DNA of 64,000 bases. Origin: Rhizobium sp. Root274. GTDB lineage: Bacteria > Pseudomonadota > Alphaproteobacteria > Rhizobiales > Rhizobiaceae. The DNA is taken from NCBI RefSeq assembly GCF_001429245.1, contig NZ_LMJE01000008.1:62001-126000 (forward strand), given 5' to 3'. A model generated the notes under the pieces. The model did not search any database, was not told where the DNA came from, and saw nothing but the letters and a program-made list of their open reading frames with translations. Below, piece by piece: positions 31,767-43,156 of the stretch. Position 1 is the first letter of the stretch; the number at the start of each line of letters is the position of its first letter. The translations under genes were made by a program, and so were the position numbers.

Positions 31767-32252
31767 TTAGTGCAGGCGATCCTCGATATCCGGGGCAGAC
31801 CACATCTTTTCGATGTTGTAGAACTCGCGGATTTCCGGACGGAACACATGCACGATGATGTCTCCGGTGTCGATCAAAACCCAATCGCCGGTCTCAAGAC
31901 CCTCGACACGGGCAGAGCCCAGGCCTTCGTCCTTCAAGTCGGAAATGAGGTGTTCGCTGATAGCCGAGACATGCCTGTTCGAGCGTCCGGATACGACCAC
32001 CATGTAGTCGCCCAGCGCCGATTTTCCGGCAATGTCGATGGAGACAATGTCTTCTGCCTTCGAGTCCTCGAGACTTGCAAGGACCAGCTCAAGCGCACGG
32101 GCTGCGGCATCGGCGCCACGTTCCGGGCGTTTCGGGACGGCGACGGGCGCACGTCCCCGGGTGTGTACTGTTGTCAGAGTTCGTCCTTTCCTTGGCAAAA
32201 CAGAACAGCACGTCTGCGATTCCTTTCCGGAGCCGCAATCAGAAGGTGGCAT
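31767..32252 (-). CDS. rsfS: Ribosomal silencing factor RsfS
   Basis: Binds ribosomal protein L14 and blocks subunit joining in starvation. The RsfS domain begins around GADAAARALELVLASLEDSKAEDI and includes the family motifs ALGDYMVVVSGRSNRHV, DWVLIDTGDIIVHVF and REFYNIEKMW. The start is unclear. ATG 32252 gives 161 residues but its first 25 do not look conserved. CTG 32177 (LTTVHTRG) has AGGA at a good spacing and gives 136 residues, so a non-ATG start is plausible. TTG 32198 is also in frame. Confidence 0.9.
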   Translation of the reverse strand: MPPSDCGSGKESQTCCSVLPRKGRTLTTVHTRGRAPVAVPKRPERGADAAARALELVLASLEDSKAEDIVSIDIAGKSALGDYMVVVSGRSNRHVSAISEHLISDLKDEGLGSARVEGLETGDWVLIDTGDIIVHVFRPEIREFYNIEKMWSAPDIEDRLH

Positions 32253-32311
32253 CGATCTGCCGTTCTTTCAAGAGATGCCGAGGTTTTGCCTGATAATGAT
32301 GCAATTCTGCC

Positions 32312-32902
32312 TCAACTCTCGTCGGCAGCGGCTCTGAGTGCCGTAGAGCTCAGAGCCGAGCGCGGTCCGTGGATGAAGGTCCAGGCCGGAGCCTTCTTGC
32401 GCCACAGCACGCCTGCGTCTTCTTCGTCGACTCGGGCATAGTCGAAGGTCCTTGCCATTTTGGACGAGAGATAAGCGAGTGTCGATCCCGGACGGTCGAT
32501 GACAGCGATGGGAAAGGTGGTCGCAATCTTTTGCCAGCGCTGCCAGCGGTCGAAGCTGGCCAGATTATCGGCTCCCATAATCCAGATGAAATGGACATCG
32601 GGGTTGCGCATCCGAACGAACTCAAGGGTCCTTGCGGTGTAGCTTGTGTTCAGCGCCTGTTCGAATGCGGTAATCTTGATGCGGGGATCTTCCGCCAGGT
32701 TTTCACAGGCTGCAAGGCGCTGGTCGAGCGGTGCGAGTTGAGTTCGGCTTTTCAGCGGATTGCCAGGAGTGACCATCCACCAGAGCTGGTCGAGCCCCAG
32801 CCGCCGCAAGGCAATGTCGGCCACGAGCAAATGACCTTGGTGCGGCGGGTTGAACGAACCGCCGAAGAGGCCAACGATCATTCCTCGCTCGACATGCGGC
32901 AT
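32312..32902 (-). CDS. nadD: Nicotinate-nucleotide adenylyltransferase
   Basis: Adenylyltransferase of NAD biosynthesis. The HIGH-like nucleotide-binding site is GLFGGSFNPPHQGH and the second motif reads HFIWIMGADNLASF with the C-terminal SALSSTALR (SxTxxR type). I start at ATG 32902 (MPHVERGMIVGLFGG), 37 nt after proA; ATG 32881 is an alternative. The frame is open far upstream but through proA. Order proB-proA-nadD-rsfS-rlmH is the conserved rhizobial one. Confidence 0.94.
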   Translation of the reverse strand: MPHVERGMIVGLFGGSFNPPHQGHLLVADIALRRLGLDQLWWMVTPGNPLKSRTQLAPLDQRLAACENLAEDPRIKITAFEQALNTSYTARTLEFVRMRNPDVHFIWIMGADNLASFDRWQRWQKIATTFPIAVIDRPGSTLAYLSSKMARTFDYARVDEEDAGVLWRKKAPAWTFIHGPRSALSSTALRAAADES

Positions 32903-32939
32903 GACCCTGTAGCGATGGGCTATGGCCGCTCCCTCCACG

Positions 32940-34223
32940 TCAGGGACGGACCTGGCCGATGCCGCGGACGCGGTACTTGAAGGAGGTGAGTTGCTCGACG
33001 CCGACTGGACCGCGTGCGTGCATTTTGCCGGTGGCAATTCCGATCTCGGCCCCCATGCCAAACTCGCCCCCATCCGCAAACTGGGTCGAGGCATTGTGCA
33101 AGAGGATGGCGGAATCGATCTCGTTGAAGAAGCGTTCGACAACGGCCGGGTCCTCGGCAATGACTGCTTCGGTATGGTTGGACGAATAGCGCGCTATATG
33201 ATCAATCGCGCCGCCGATCCCGTCGACAACGGCGACGGATATAATGGCGTCGAGATATTCAGTTCGCCAGTCGTCCTCGACTGCGGGCTTCAGACCTGAG
33301 ACGATCCTGAGCACAGTCGCGGATGCGCGGACTTCACATCCCGCCTCGACAAGCGCCTCGATCAGTGGCTGCAGATGGGTGCCGATGGCCGCACTATCGA
33401 CGAGCAGGGTTTCAGCCGAACCGCAGATACCAGTGCGGCGCATCTTCGCGTTGACGACGATCTTCCTCGCCATGTCCAGATCGGCCGAGCCATCGACATA
33501 GACGTGGCAGATCCCCTCCAGATGGGCAAAGACCGGTACGCGGGCTTCTTGCTGGACGCGGGCCACGAGGCTTTTCCCGCCGCGGGGAACGATAACGTCG
33601 ATCGAGCCTTCCAGGCCGGACAGAAGGGCGCCAACGGCCGCACGGTCGGTGGTGGGCACGAGTTGGATGGCATCGGCAGGCAAGCCTGCAGCTTCCAGTC
33701 CCTTGACCAGGCAGGCATGAATGGCACGCGAGGAATTGGCCGAATCGGAGCCGCCACGCAGGACAACCGCGTTGCCCGCCTTCAGGCACAAGGCGCCGGC
33801 GTCGGCGGTCACATTGGGGCGGCTTTCGTAGATCACGCCGATGACGCCGAGCGGCGTGCGAACGCGCTCGATATGCAGCCCGTTCGGACGATCCCATTCC
33901 GCGATGAGGGTCCCCACGGGATCCGGCAGAGCCGCAATCTCGCGCATCGATTGGGCAATCGCTGCGATGCGCCCGGGGTTCAATGTCAGGCGATCGATGA
34001 AGGACGCGGCAAGGCCGGTTTCGGAAGCATTCTTTAAATCGATGGCGTTGGCGGCGAGGATCTCCTGCTCCGCCGCCACAAGGGCGTCGGCCATGGCAAG
34101 CAGGGCCTTGTTCTTCGCTTCGGTCGATGCCGTGGCCAACGGTCGGGCAGCGATGCGGGCACGGCGACCGATATCCAGCATCAGGCCTTCAACCGAGTTC
34201 TGGTTCGACACTGTATCAAGCAT
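32940..34223 (-). CDS. proA: Gamma-glutamyl phosphate reductase
   Basis: Second step of proline biosynthesis: NADPH reduction of glutamyl phosphate to glutamate semialdehyde. 427 residues in the aldehyde dehydrogenase fold. The catalytic cysteine is in [14 protein letters not shown]; other motifs are [16 protein letters not shown] and [14 protein letters not shown] 34223 has GGAAGGA 8 nt upstream and gives the usual length, overlapping the proB stop by 8 nt. Confidence 0.95.
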   Translation of the reverse strand: MLDTVSNQNSVEGLMLDIGRRARIAARPLATASTEAKNKALLAMADALVAAEQEILAANAIDLKNASETGLAASFIDRLTLNPGRIAAIAQSMREIAALPDPVGTLIAEWDRPNGLHIERVRTPLGVIGVIYESRPNVTADAGALCLKAGNAVVLRGGSDSANSSRAIHACLVKGLEAAGLPADAIQLVPTTDRAAVGALLSGLEGSIDVIVPRGGKSLVARVQQEARVPVFAHLEGICHVYVDGSADLDMARKIVVNAKMRRTGICGSAETLLVDSAAIGTHLQPLIEALVEAGCEVRASATVLRIVSGLKPAVEDDWRTEYLDAIISVAVVDGIGGAIDHIARYSSNHTEAVIAEDPAVVERFFNEIDSAILLHNASTQFADGGEFGMGAEIGIATGKMHARGPVGVEQLTSFKYRVRGIGQVRP

Positions 34224-35390
34224 GGGCGACATCCTTCCGGTCGGCAACAGCAGGATCCCGCTGGCTGAGTTCGGTCATGACGAGGTCGTCGCGGTGGATC
34301 ATGGCAGCACGGCCTGCATAACCAAGGATCTTCTCGATCTCGTTGGACTTGCGGCCGCAGATACGCCGGGCTTCCTCGGCATCGTAGCCCACCAGACCGC
34401 GGGCGATTTCACGACCTTCCGTCCCAATGATGGAAACCGTGTCACCGCGGTGGAAGTTGCCCGAGACAGCCCGCACTCCAGCGGGAAGCAGGCTCTTGCC
34501 GGATTTCAGAGCGCCTTCTGCGCCCGCATCCACATTGATCACGCCGGCGGGTTGCAGTTGACCTGCAATCCAGGTCTTGCGCGCGGTGACCGGTGAACGG
34601 GAGGCCGCAAACCAGGAATGGCGCGCGCCGTTTTCTATTGCCGCGAGGGGATTAAGGGGCTTGCCCGACGCTATGATCATGGCGCAGCCGGCACTGGTGG
34701 CGATCTTGCCGGCATCGATCTTGGTGCGCATGCCGCCGCGCGACAGCTCCGAGGCGGCCCCACCTGCCATGGCTTCAATCTCCGGCGTGATTTCCTCGAT
34801 GGTGTCGAGGAAGCGGGCATCGGGGTCGAGGTGCGGAGGGGCCGTATAGAGGCCGTCGATATCGGACAGAAGCACGAGAAGATCGGCGCCGGCCATGGTC
34901 GCGACACGGGCCGCCAGCCGATCGTTGTCGCCGTAGCGGATTTCCGTTGTGGCGACGGTGTCATTTTCGTTGATGATCGGTATGGCGCCGATCTTCAGCA
35001 ATTGCTGAAGGGTCGCACGCGCATTCAAATAGCGGCGGCGCTCTTCCGTGTCGCCAAGCGTCAGCAGCACCTGGCCGGCAACGATCTGGTGGCGCGACAG
35101 GCTTTCCGCCCAGTGGCGGGCGAGCGCGATCTGGCCGACGGCCGCGCAGGCCTGGCTTTCCTCAAGTTTCAACGCGCCTGACGGCATGGAGAGCACAGAG
35201 CGTCCCAGCGCGATTGCACCCGAGGAGACGACCAGCACGTCGGTGCCGCGTGCCTTCAGCGCGGCGATATCATCGCAGATGGCATCGAGCCAAGACTTGC
35301 GGATGCCGGTTGCCCGATCCACGAGCAAGGCCGAGCCGATCTTGATGACGACGCGTTTGACGCGGGACAGCGAGCGGATCCGGGTAGACA

Positions 35391-35391
<1 letters not shown>
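34216..35391 (-). CDS. proB: Glutamate 5-kinase with PUA domain
   Basis: First, feedback-inhibited step of proline synthesis. The amino-acid kinase domain has [47 protein letters not shown] and [15 protein letters not shown]. The C-terminal PUA domain spans roughly residues 285-365. 391 residues. It starts within the obgE stop (TGATG) and runs into proA, so obgE-proB-proA are translationally coupled. Confidence 0.95.
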
Positions 35392-37426
<2,035 letters not shown>

Positions 37427-37465
37427 GAGCCGGGGCGGATGCCCCGGGCTCCACAATCGTTGGGT

Positions 37466-38050
37466 TCATAGATGTCTTGCTGCGAAATCCGTCTGATTCA
37501 GCCGCATGTCGACCAGAGTCACCATCCCGTTTCGACCGCGAGAATAGACGTCTTTCACGCCGATGATCCGGCATCCGCGCCGCTCCAGAAGGCGCAGCGA
37601 GGCGGGATTGTCGGTGAAGGCACCGGTGGCAATTTCCGCTGCCGGCATGCGACGAAAGAACCGCTCCAGGGCCACGTCCACCGCCTCGCTCATCAGGCCC
37701 CTGCCCCAGTAGAAGCGATTGAGCCAATAACCGAGATGCCACAGACCGTGGAGCAGCTCGATCGAGACAACCCCGACATGTGCGCCGTCGAGAGTGATGG
37801 CAAAGGACCAGTCCGGCTTCAGGCCTGACGTTACCATGTTCAACCAGTCCAGCCCGTCCTGCCGGTCATATGGGACCGGGACACGGGTCAACATACGCGC
37901 CACGGCGAAATCACCGAGCGACGCGGCGATCGCATCGGCATCTTCCAGCCGATGCGGCCGCAGCACGAGACGCTCGGTCTCGATAACCGGGCAAGGACCG
38001 GGCCGGGCGGGAGAAGCGGCCGTCCGGCGTTCTGCAACGAGCGCGTTCAT
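37466..38050 (-). CDS. GNAT-family N-acetyltransferase (RimJ/RimL-like), downstream copy
   Basis: 194 residues beginning MNALVAERR. ETERLVLRPHRLEDADAIA is the RimJ/RimL-type start, and the acetyl-CoA P-loop region is GYWLNRFYWGRGLMSEAVD, followed by NPASLRLLERRGC. It starts inside the stop of the upstream GNAT gene (ATGA, 4-nt overlap). The two proteins share order and layout, so they look like diverged tandem paralogues. Protein or small-molecule acceptor is unknown. Confidence 0.85.
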   Translation of the reverse strand: MNALVAERRTAASPARPGPCPVIETERLVLRPHRLEDADAIAASLGDFAVARMLTRVPVPYDRQDGLDWLNMVTSGLKPDWSFAITLDGAHVGVVSIELLHGLWHLGYWLNRFYWGRGLMSEAVDVALERFFRRMPAAEIATGAFTDNPASLRLLERRGCRIIGVKDVYSRGRNGMVTLVDMRLNQTDFAARHL

Positions 38051-38685
38051 CGCATCTCCCCCCAACTCTTCAGCGATAGCCAGGTTTTGCGGTCGAGCCG
38101 GTACCATTCGACCGGCACCATGCCGCCCATGGCGAGGTTGCCGACCATGCCGGAGCCCTGGAACTGGAAGCCGCACTTCTGGATGACCCGACGCGAGGGG
38201 ATGTTGGTGACCCGGCAGCGTGCATCAATGCGGGTGATCCATTCGCGGGTGCGGAATGCCATGTCGATCAGGGCGTGTGCCGCTTCCGTGGCATAGCCCC
38301 TGTTCCAATAGGGTTCCCCCAGCCAATAGCCCATCTCGAGGATGTCATCATTTTCCGGATGGGGCTCAAGCGCGCAGCAACCGAGAAACTCGCCGTTTTC
38401 TGCTTTGGTGATGGCATAGACGCACTTGCCAATCTCGCCGATATTCGTGCGTCGCACGAAGTCCGCTGCGTCTTTTGCCGTGTAGGGATGCGGCATGCGG
38501 GCCACCATGGTGGCGATCGCGGCGTTGTTGGCGAGATGGGCAAGGGCGTCAATGTCCTCGATGTGCGGTGCGCGCAGGACGAGCCTTTGCGACAACAAAA
38601 CGGGGCAATCGCTCCGTGACCGATCGGGCCTTTGCCGATCGTCGGGCGACCGTGATTGGTCGTCCCTCAACAATAAACTCTGCAT
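38047..38685 (-). CDS. GNAT-family N-acetyltransferase (RimJ/RimL-like), upstream copy
   Basis: 212 residues: SQRLVLRAPHIEDIDALAHL, then MGYWLGEPYWNRGYATEAAHALI (acetyl-CoA loop) and NIPSRRVIQKCGFQ. Same family and orientation as its downstream neighbour, with which it is translationally coupled. The first roughly 25 residues are polar and unconserved, so the true start could be later. Confidence 0.83.
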   Translation of the reverse strand: MQSLLLRDDQSRSPDDRQRPDRSRSDCPVLLSQRLVLRAPHIEDIDALAHLANNAAIATMVARMPHPYTAKDAADFVRRTNIGEIGKCVYAITKAENGEFLGCCALEPHPENDDILEMGYWLGEPYWNRGYATEAAHALIDMAFRTREWITRIDARCRVTNIPSRRVIQKCGFQFQGSGMVGNLAMGGMVPVEWYRLDRKTWLSLKSWGEMR

Positions 38686-38714
38686 GGTTCAGTCTCCTTC
38701 GTTGGGAAAAAAGA

Positions 38715-38746
38715 AAAAGGGGAGATGGCGCCCCATCTCCCCTTTT
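38715..38746 (-). terminator. Intrinsic terminator of rplU-rpmA
   Basis: Perfect 14-bp stem AAAAGGGGAGATGG / CCATCTCCCCTTTT with a four-base loop. On the minus strand it is followed by T-rich sequence (TTTTTCTTTTTTCCC). It lies between rpmA and the GNAT pair. Confidence 0.93.
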
Positions 38747-38814
38747 CTTCAGACTGAACCTTTGCGCATTCAGCCGGGTCGATGAGACGCCGGCTGTTTT
38801 AGAGCGCTACCGGC

Positions 38815-39084
38815 TTATTCCGCTGCTTCGGCTTTCGGCATGACAGACACGTACACCTTGCCATTGGCCTTGGTACGGTAAGCGACATTGCCGGCGACGA
38901 GTGCAAAAACGGTATGGTCCTTGCCCATGCCAACATTGGCGTCGGGATGCCACTGCGTGCCGCGCTGACGAACGATGATGTTGCCCGGAATGACGGCTTC
39001 GCCGCCGAACTTCTTCACGCCGAGACGCTTGGAATTGGAATCGCGACCGTTGCGCGAGGAACCGCCAGCTTTTTTGTGTGCCAT
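38815..39084 (-). CDS. rpmA: 50S ribosomal protein L27
   Basis: 89 residues starting [16 protein letters not shown], the conserved N-terminus that reaches towards the peptidyl-transferase centre, followed by [24 protein letters not shown] just upstream supports the ATG. The rplU-rpmA order is universal; a terminator follows. Confidence 0.98.
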   Translation of the reverse strand: MAHKKAGGSSRNGRDSNSKRLGVKKFGGEAVIPGNIIVRQRGTQWHPDANVGMGKDHTVFALVAGNVAYRTKANGKVYVSVMPKAEAAE

Positions 39085-39124
39085 TGGAGTTCTCCTTTAA
39101 ACCTTGTTCTTCAACTCTGGCCGA

Positions 39125-39439
39125 TCAGGCCGCGACGATGTCGGTGATGCGCACCACAGTGTGGTGCTGGCGATGACCGCGCGTACGCTTGGAGTTCTGG
39201 CGGCGACGCTTCTTGAAGGCGATGACCTTCTTGCCGCGATTGTGCTCGACGACTTCAGCCTTGACGGAGGCGCCGGCAACGAAGGGCGCGCCGATCTTGG
39301 CATCTTCGCCTTCGCCGACGATAAGAACTTCGGTGAATTCGATGGTTGCACCAGCTTCGGCTTCCAGCTTTTCGATGGTCAGCACATCGTTGGCGTTGAC
39401 GCGGTACTGTTTACCGCCGGTCTTGATGACTGCGAACAT
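39125..39439 (-). CDS. rplU: 50S ribosomal protein L21
   Basis: 104 residues starting [14 protein letters not shown], with the basic 23S rRNA-contacting stretch [20 protein letters not shown] near residue 70. First gene of rplU-rpmA; a 40-nt gap separates them. The 270 bp upstream, towards the tRNA, presumably hold the promoter; I recognised no specific motif there. Confidence 0.98.
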   Translation of the reverse strand: MFAVIKTGGKQYRVNANDVLTIEKLEAEAGATIEFTEVLIVGEGEDAKIGAPFVAGASVKAEVVEHNRGKKVIAFKKRRRQNSKRTRGHRQHHTVVRITDIVAA

Positions 39440-39710
39440 TTTTTATCCTTTCATGTTCGTTCCGGCTCTCCTCTTGCAAGGGGCCGTCTTTTTGCCAGTC
39501 GGAGGAGCAGGGACTTTCCCTGCCGGTTCATTCTCGCGAGAGCGAGGCTTTCAAGACGTATCGCTACGCCTTTTAAGTCAAGGGTCGCATACGTGAGGGA
39601 CCTAGAGCTGTCAAGATAAAAGCTGGAAAAACCGTCGCATTCACTCTTGCATGGGGTGTAAGTTGCCGCTATGAGACAGCCCGCGCCACCGTGCGCCGAC
39701 CAATGTGACC

Positions 39711-39800
39711 GGAGAGGTGGCTGAGTGGTCGAAAGCACCGCACTCGAAATGCGGCATACTCGCAAGGGTATCGTGGGTTCGAATCCCACCCTCTCCGCCA
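39711..39800 (+). tRNA. tRNA-Ser (anticodon CGA)
   Basis: 90-nt class II tRNA including an encoded CCA. The acceptor stem GGAGAGG pairs with the CCTCTCC at 3', the anticodon loop is CTCGAAA with anticodon CGA, there is a long variable arm (CATACTCGCAAGGGTAT), and the T arm is GTGGG-TTCGAAT-CCCAC. It reads UCG codons. Its 3' end is the left attachment site of the integrated element, and integration regenerates an intact gene. Confidence 0.97.
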
Positions 39801-39801
39801 T
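39784..39801 (+). other. attL: tRNA-proximal attachment core
   Basis: TCCCACCCTCTCCGCCAT at the 3' end of tRNA-Ser, identical to 57,733-57,750 (18 of 18). An exact direct repeat of a tRNA 3' end, with an integrase gene just inside, defines the left end of the integrated element. Confidence 0.93.
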
Positions 39802-39862
39802 CGCCCCCAAACAGCTTTGAAATAGCTCAAGATACTGAGTTTTAAGGATTCGTTGACCGCCG

Positions 39863-39886
39863 ACTGGTACACAAAGGCGGTACACA
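39863..39886 (+). repeat. Possible left integrase arm sites
   Basis: ACTGGTACACA at 39863-39873 and a partial copy GGTACACA at 39879-39886, between the tRNA and the integrase start. The 11-mer recurs exactly at 57659-57669, inside the right end, at nearly the same distance from the attachment core. This suggests integrase arm-type binding sites; it is inference from spacing and identity. Confidence 0.4.
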
Positions 39887-41463
39887 TGGTCCTTCGAATG
39901 CCTCGCCCCGTAAAATCGAAATCCGGAATCTACTATTTCCGCATGCGAGTACCGCAGCATCTGATTCCACTCGTTGGAATGGACGTGGTGAAGCGCAGCC
40001 TGAACACGCGCGATCCTCGTGAGGCGACCATCGCACATGCGCGGGTGCTTCAGGAGGTTAAGGCGCGTTGGGTGCAATTGTCAGCCGGCGTGATTTCCCT
40101 GACGCAGAAGCAGGCTGTCGCCATGTCTGGTGAAATCTACCGTGCGATGGTTGCCGAGAACGAGGACAATCCGGGCGATCCCATCACGCGCGAGGGTGCT
40201 CTATTGGAGGATCATCTGCAGTTGCGGCCGGACAAAGTAAAAGTGGCGCAGATCACCAAGGACGCTAATCTATTTCAACGTACGCTCGAAAATCTGAAGA
40301 CGCGGCGAAACGACAAGGCCATAAACGCATACCTTGAGCGTCACGGCTATCGTGTCGATCCACAAAGCATGGAGCTCCTCCGGAAAGCTGTCGGCACTGC
40401 GGTGCTTCAGGCTAAAGAGCATCTGCTCAAGCTGTCCAATGGCGATTTCCGCTCTGATCCCGACGCCGATCGGTTCCCCCCGCTTGAGCTGGTCGTAAAG
40501 CAAGTCCCCAAGAGCACGGAAATCGAAACGACGGACAAATTCAGCCTGGTTCAGGTTTTTGAAGGCTACGTGAAGGAGAGGCAGCCGTCTCCCAAGACAT
40601 ACAAAAAATGGAAGGGCATCATTGAGAAGGCTGCGCACGAGGTCCCTGACATCAGGGATTTGACGAGTGACTGGATAATCGATTGGAAAGATCGTCTGCT
40701 GAGGTCGGGACTAAGCGCCACCTCCGTCAGAGACGGATATCTCGCCTGCCTCAAATCAACCTGCAATTGGGCGAAGGGCAACAACCGGATTTCTACAAAT
40801 CCCGTCAACGGTGTGACCGTCGCCGTACCGCGCAAAAGGACGACGCGTGAGAAATCTTTCACCGCTCGAGAGGTTAAAACAATCCTGACTGCTAGCCTCG
40901 GTTCACCTCCTGAAAGATGCGGTCCTGAAATGAAGGCTGCTTATCGCTGGATACCGTGGCTCTGCGCTTATACAGGGGCCCGCGTAGGGGAAATAGCGCA
41001 GTTACGTAAGCAGGATGTACAGTCGCACAACGGACATCCGCTGATCTGGATTACGCCAGAAGCCGGCACGACCAAGGACGGTAATCCTCGATTTGTTGCG
41101 ATCCATCCTCACTTGGTTGAACAGGGGTTTCTAGATTTCGTTGGATCAAGGCGCGCGGGTCCGTTGTTCTATGATCCGTCGCGGCATCGGGGTGGGACGG
41201 AAGGGAACCCGCAGTACAACAAGGTAGGAGAGCGGCTGGCGACGTGGGTCCGAAAACTTGGTGTCGATGACACCAGGATTAGGCCCAATCACGCATGGCG
41301 GCACCTGTTCAAGACGGAGGCACGAGGCGTCTACATGGATGTCGGAACCCGAGATTACATGCAAGGGCACGTTCCCGCGACAGAAGGCGAGGCATACGGA
41401 GGCTTCAAGCCCCACGTACTTGTTCATGAGATCGCCAAACTTCCACGGTTTGAGATCGATTGA
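39886..41463 (+). CDS. int: Tyrosine site-specific integrase
   Basis: Phage-type tyrosine recombinase of 525 residues. Catalytic residues in order: R366 (TGARVGE), H469 and R472 (PNHAWRH), H495 (MQGH) and the nucleophile Y504 (EAYGGF). The N-terminus MVLRMPRPVKSKSGIYYFRMRVP is the long-integrase type common on alphaproteobacterial islands. ATG 39886 follows AAAGGCGG; the open frame begins at 39853. It lies 85 nt from the tRNA-Ser gene, in which it presumably recombines the 18-bp core. Confidence 0.94.
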   Translation: MVLRMPRPVKSKSGIYYFRMRVPQHLIPLVGMDVVKRSLNTRDPREATIAHARVLQEVKARWVQLSAGVISLTQKQAVAMSGEIYRAMVAENEDNPGDPITREGALLEDHLQLRPDKVKVAQITKDANLFQRTLENLKTRRNDKAINAYLERHGYRVDPQSMELLRKAVGTAVLQAKEHLLKLSNGDFRSDPDADRFPPLELVVKQVPKSTEIETTDKFSLVQVFEGYVKERQPSPKTYKKWKGIIEKAAHEVPDIRDLTSDWIIDWKDRLLRSGLSATSVRDGYLACLKSTCNWAKGNNRISTNPVNGVTVAVPRKRTTREKSFTAREVKTILTASLGSPPERCGPEMKAAYRWIPWLCAYTGARVGEIAQLRKQDVQSHNGHPLIWITPEAGTTKDGNPRFVAIHPHLVEQGFLDFVGSRRAGPLFYDPSRHRGGTEGNPQYNKVGERLATWVRKLGVDDTRIRPNHAWRHLFKTEARGVYMDVGTRDYMQGHVPATEGEAYGGFKPHVLVHEIAKLPRFEID

Positions 41464-41507
41464 AATGGCCCCGCCCGAGCGCCTGCGCGACGGCGGGGAA
41501 ACCAGGT

Positions 41508-41572
41508 CGCCCCCGCGGGGGCGTGAGGCCCTTCCCGGGGGGAGGGCCGCAGCACCGCCTTCAGGCGGGGTG
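41508..41572. other. Three consecutive GC-rich stem-loops between int and vsr
   Basis: Three adjacent inverted repeats in 65 bp: the 16-bp perfect palindrome CGCCCCCGCGGGGGCG (41508-41523), GGCCCT...AGGGCC (41527-41548) and CACCGCCT...AGGCGGGGTG (41553-41572). No T-run follows. They end 11 nt before the vsr start, so they could end integrase transcription (Rho-assisted) or hold down translation of vsr. Confidence 0.6.
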
Positions 41573-41583
41573 GGGCGAAAATC

Positions 41584-42006
41584 ATGGCAGAGACGTCCGA
41601 TCAACGCAGCCGAAACATGTCACGGATTCGTTCAAAGGATACTGGTCCCGAACTCGCAGTCCGACGCTTGGTCTATGCTTTGGGCTACCGCTATCGTCTC
41701 CACCGCAAGGACCTGCCAGGCAAGCCCGATCTCGTATTTGGCCCGAGACAGAAGATCATCGAAGTCCGGGGATGCTATTGGCACGCCCATCTCCGTTATG
41801 ACCCCACCTGCTGGGAGGCCCGATCGGAGGCTAAGTCGAATAAGACTTATTGGGGGCCGAAGATGGATCGTAATGTGGAACGCGACCAAAGGAACCTAGC
41901 TTTGCTGGAGGCCGGCGGCTGGCGAGTTCTTGTTATCTGGGAATGCGAACTCCGGAACATGGATTCAGTGCGCACACGTATCGCGAACTTTCTGGAAGGA
42001 AACTAA
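41584..42006 (+). CDS. vsr: Very-short-patch mismatch endonuclease (Vsr/V.NaeI-like)
   Basis: 140 residues. RSRNMSRIRSKDTGPELAVRRLVYALGYRYRLH followed by LPGKPDLVF (catalytic Asp near 49) and GCYWHAH (His near 67/69) is the Vsr pattern. Vsr nicks beside T:G mismatches left by deamination of 5-methylcytosine. Its position before a C5-methyltransferase and a NaeI-type endonuclease says it protects that enzyme's recognition site from C-to-T loss. The 142-nt gap to the methyltransferase contains no other gene I can support. Confidence 0.92.
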   Translation: MAETSDQRSRNMSRIRSKDTGPELAVRRLVYALGYRYRLHRKDLPGKPDLVFGPRQKIIEVRGCYWHAHLRYDPTCWEARSEAKSNKTYWGPKMDRNVERDQRNLALLEAGGWRVLVIWECELRNMDSVRTRIANFLEGN

Positions 42007-42148
42007 TCCTGTGGATTCTCAGTCTGTTCACCAAGTTAAGTTTGGCGAAACCATGTAACCCTAAGCTCCCAGAGCGAACCGTTGCATGGCCTCGTGTTCC
42101 ATGTTATTCATCCTTTGTTCTCATTGTGTTCATGCTTGGAGGCCTCCA

Positions 42149-43114
42149 ATGTCGCTGACTTCGCTCGAAATGTGCGCTGGAGCAGGCGGTCAGGCGCGCG
42201 GCCTGGAATTAGCAGGCTTCGAGCACGCCGGCGTAGTCGAGATAGACCGTGACTGCTGTGAGACGCTTCGCATGAACCGCAGGCAGTGGACGGTTCACGA
42301 GGAAGACCTCTCTTTGTTCGATGGAACGGGATACAAAGGTATCGATCTTCTTGCTGGCGGCCTCCCATGCCCACCGTTTTCCGTGGCCGGCAAGCAACTC
42401 GGTGACAAGGACGAGCGCAACCTCTTCCCTGCCGCGATCCGCCTCGTGGACGAAACCCGCCCCAAGGCCGTAATGATCGAAAACGTCCGTGGCTTCCTGA
42501 GTGCCGTATTCGAAGATTATCGTGGCTTCATCCGAGGCGAGCTCAAGAAGCTTGGCTATGAGGCCCATTGGCGTCTGTTCAATGCATCCGACTACGGCGT
42601 GCCGCAGCTACGTCCCCGCGTCCTGATTGTGGCATTGCGCGACGACATCAAAGACAATTTCGAATGGCCTTCTCCGTCGCCTTTTGACGCACCTACTGTC
42701 GGCGAGACGCTTGTCGACCTCATGTCTGCAAATGGCTGGAAAGGCGCGAAGGCATGGGCCAAGCGCGCGAATGATGTTGCACCGACACTTGTAGGCGGAT
42801 CGAAGAAGCACGGGGGTCCTGACCTCGGTCCGACACGTGCGCGTGCGGCGTGGGCAACTCTGGGCGTCAACGGAAAGTCGATCGCGGAAGAAGCCCCGGA
42901 ACGTGACTTCGTGGGCATGCCTCGCCTCACCGTCCGCATGGCGGCACGCATCCAAGGGTTTGATGATGCTTGGCAGTTTCACGGCAGAAAGACCGCCGCA
43001 TATCGCCAAGTTGGAAACGCATTTCCCCCTCCAGTCGCAAGGGCGGTCGCCGAAAAGGTTCGGGCGGCGATAGAGGCAAGGGCGAGCCATACCGTTACGG
43101 CACTCGCAGGTTGA
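42149..43114 (+). CDS. DNA (cytosine-5)-methyltransferase, restriction-modification partner
   Basis: 321-residue C5-methyltransferase. Motif I is LEMCAGAGGQARGLELAGF, motif IV GGLPCPPFSVAG with catalytic C74, motif VI MIENVRGF with E111, motif IX/X MAARIQGF and YRQVGNAFPPPVA. The short target-recognition region lies between about residues 180 and 250. ATG 42149 lies 9 nt after GGAGG; the open frame starts at 42086. Flanked by vsr and a NaeI-like endonuclease, so it should protect the site that enzyme cuts. Confidence 0.93.
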   Translation: MSLTSLEMCAGAGGQARGLELAGFEHAGVVEIDRDCCETLRMNRRQWTVHEEDLSLFDGTGYKGIDLLAGGLPCPPFSVAGKQLGDKDERNLFPAAIRLVDETRPKAVMIENVRGFLSAVFEDYRGFIRGELKKLGYEAHWRLFNASDYGVPQLRPRVLIVALRDDIKDNFEWPSPSPFDAPTVGETLVDLMSANGWKGAKAWAKRANDVAPTLVGGSKKHGGPDLGPTRARAAWATLGVNGKSIAEEAPERDFVGMPRLTVRMAARIQGFDDAWQFHGRKTAAYRQVGNAFPPPVARAVAEKVRAAIEARASHTVTALAG

Positions 43115-43156
43115 GCCTTAACGATCTGCTAACCATAGCCGGCGATCCTCGCCGGC

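Noticed and set aside
31149..32441. 430-codon open frame on the + strand
   Set aside because: It runs antisense across rlmH, rsfS and part of nadD, all of which have conserved motifs; no family resemblance and high-GC third positions explain it.
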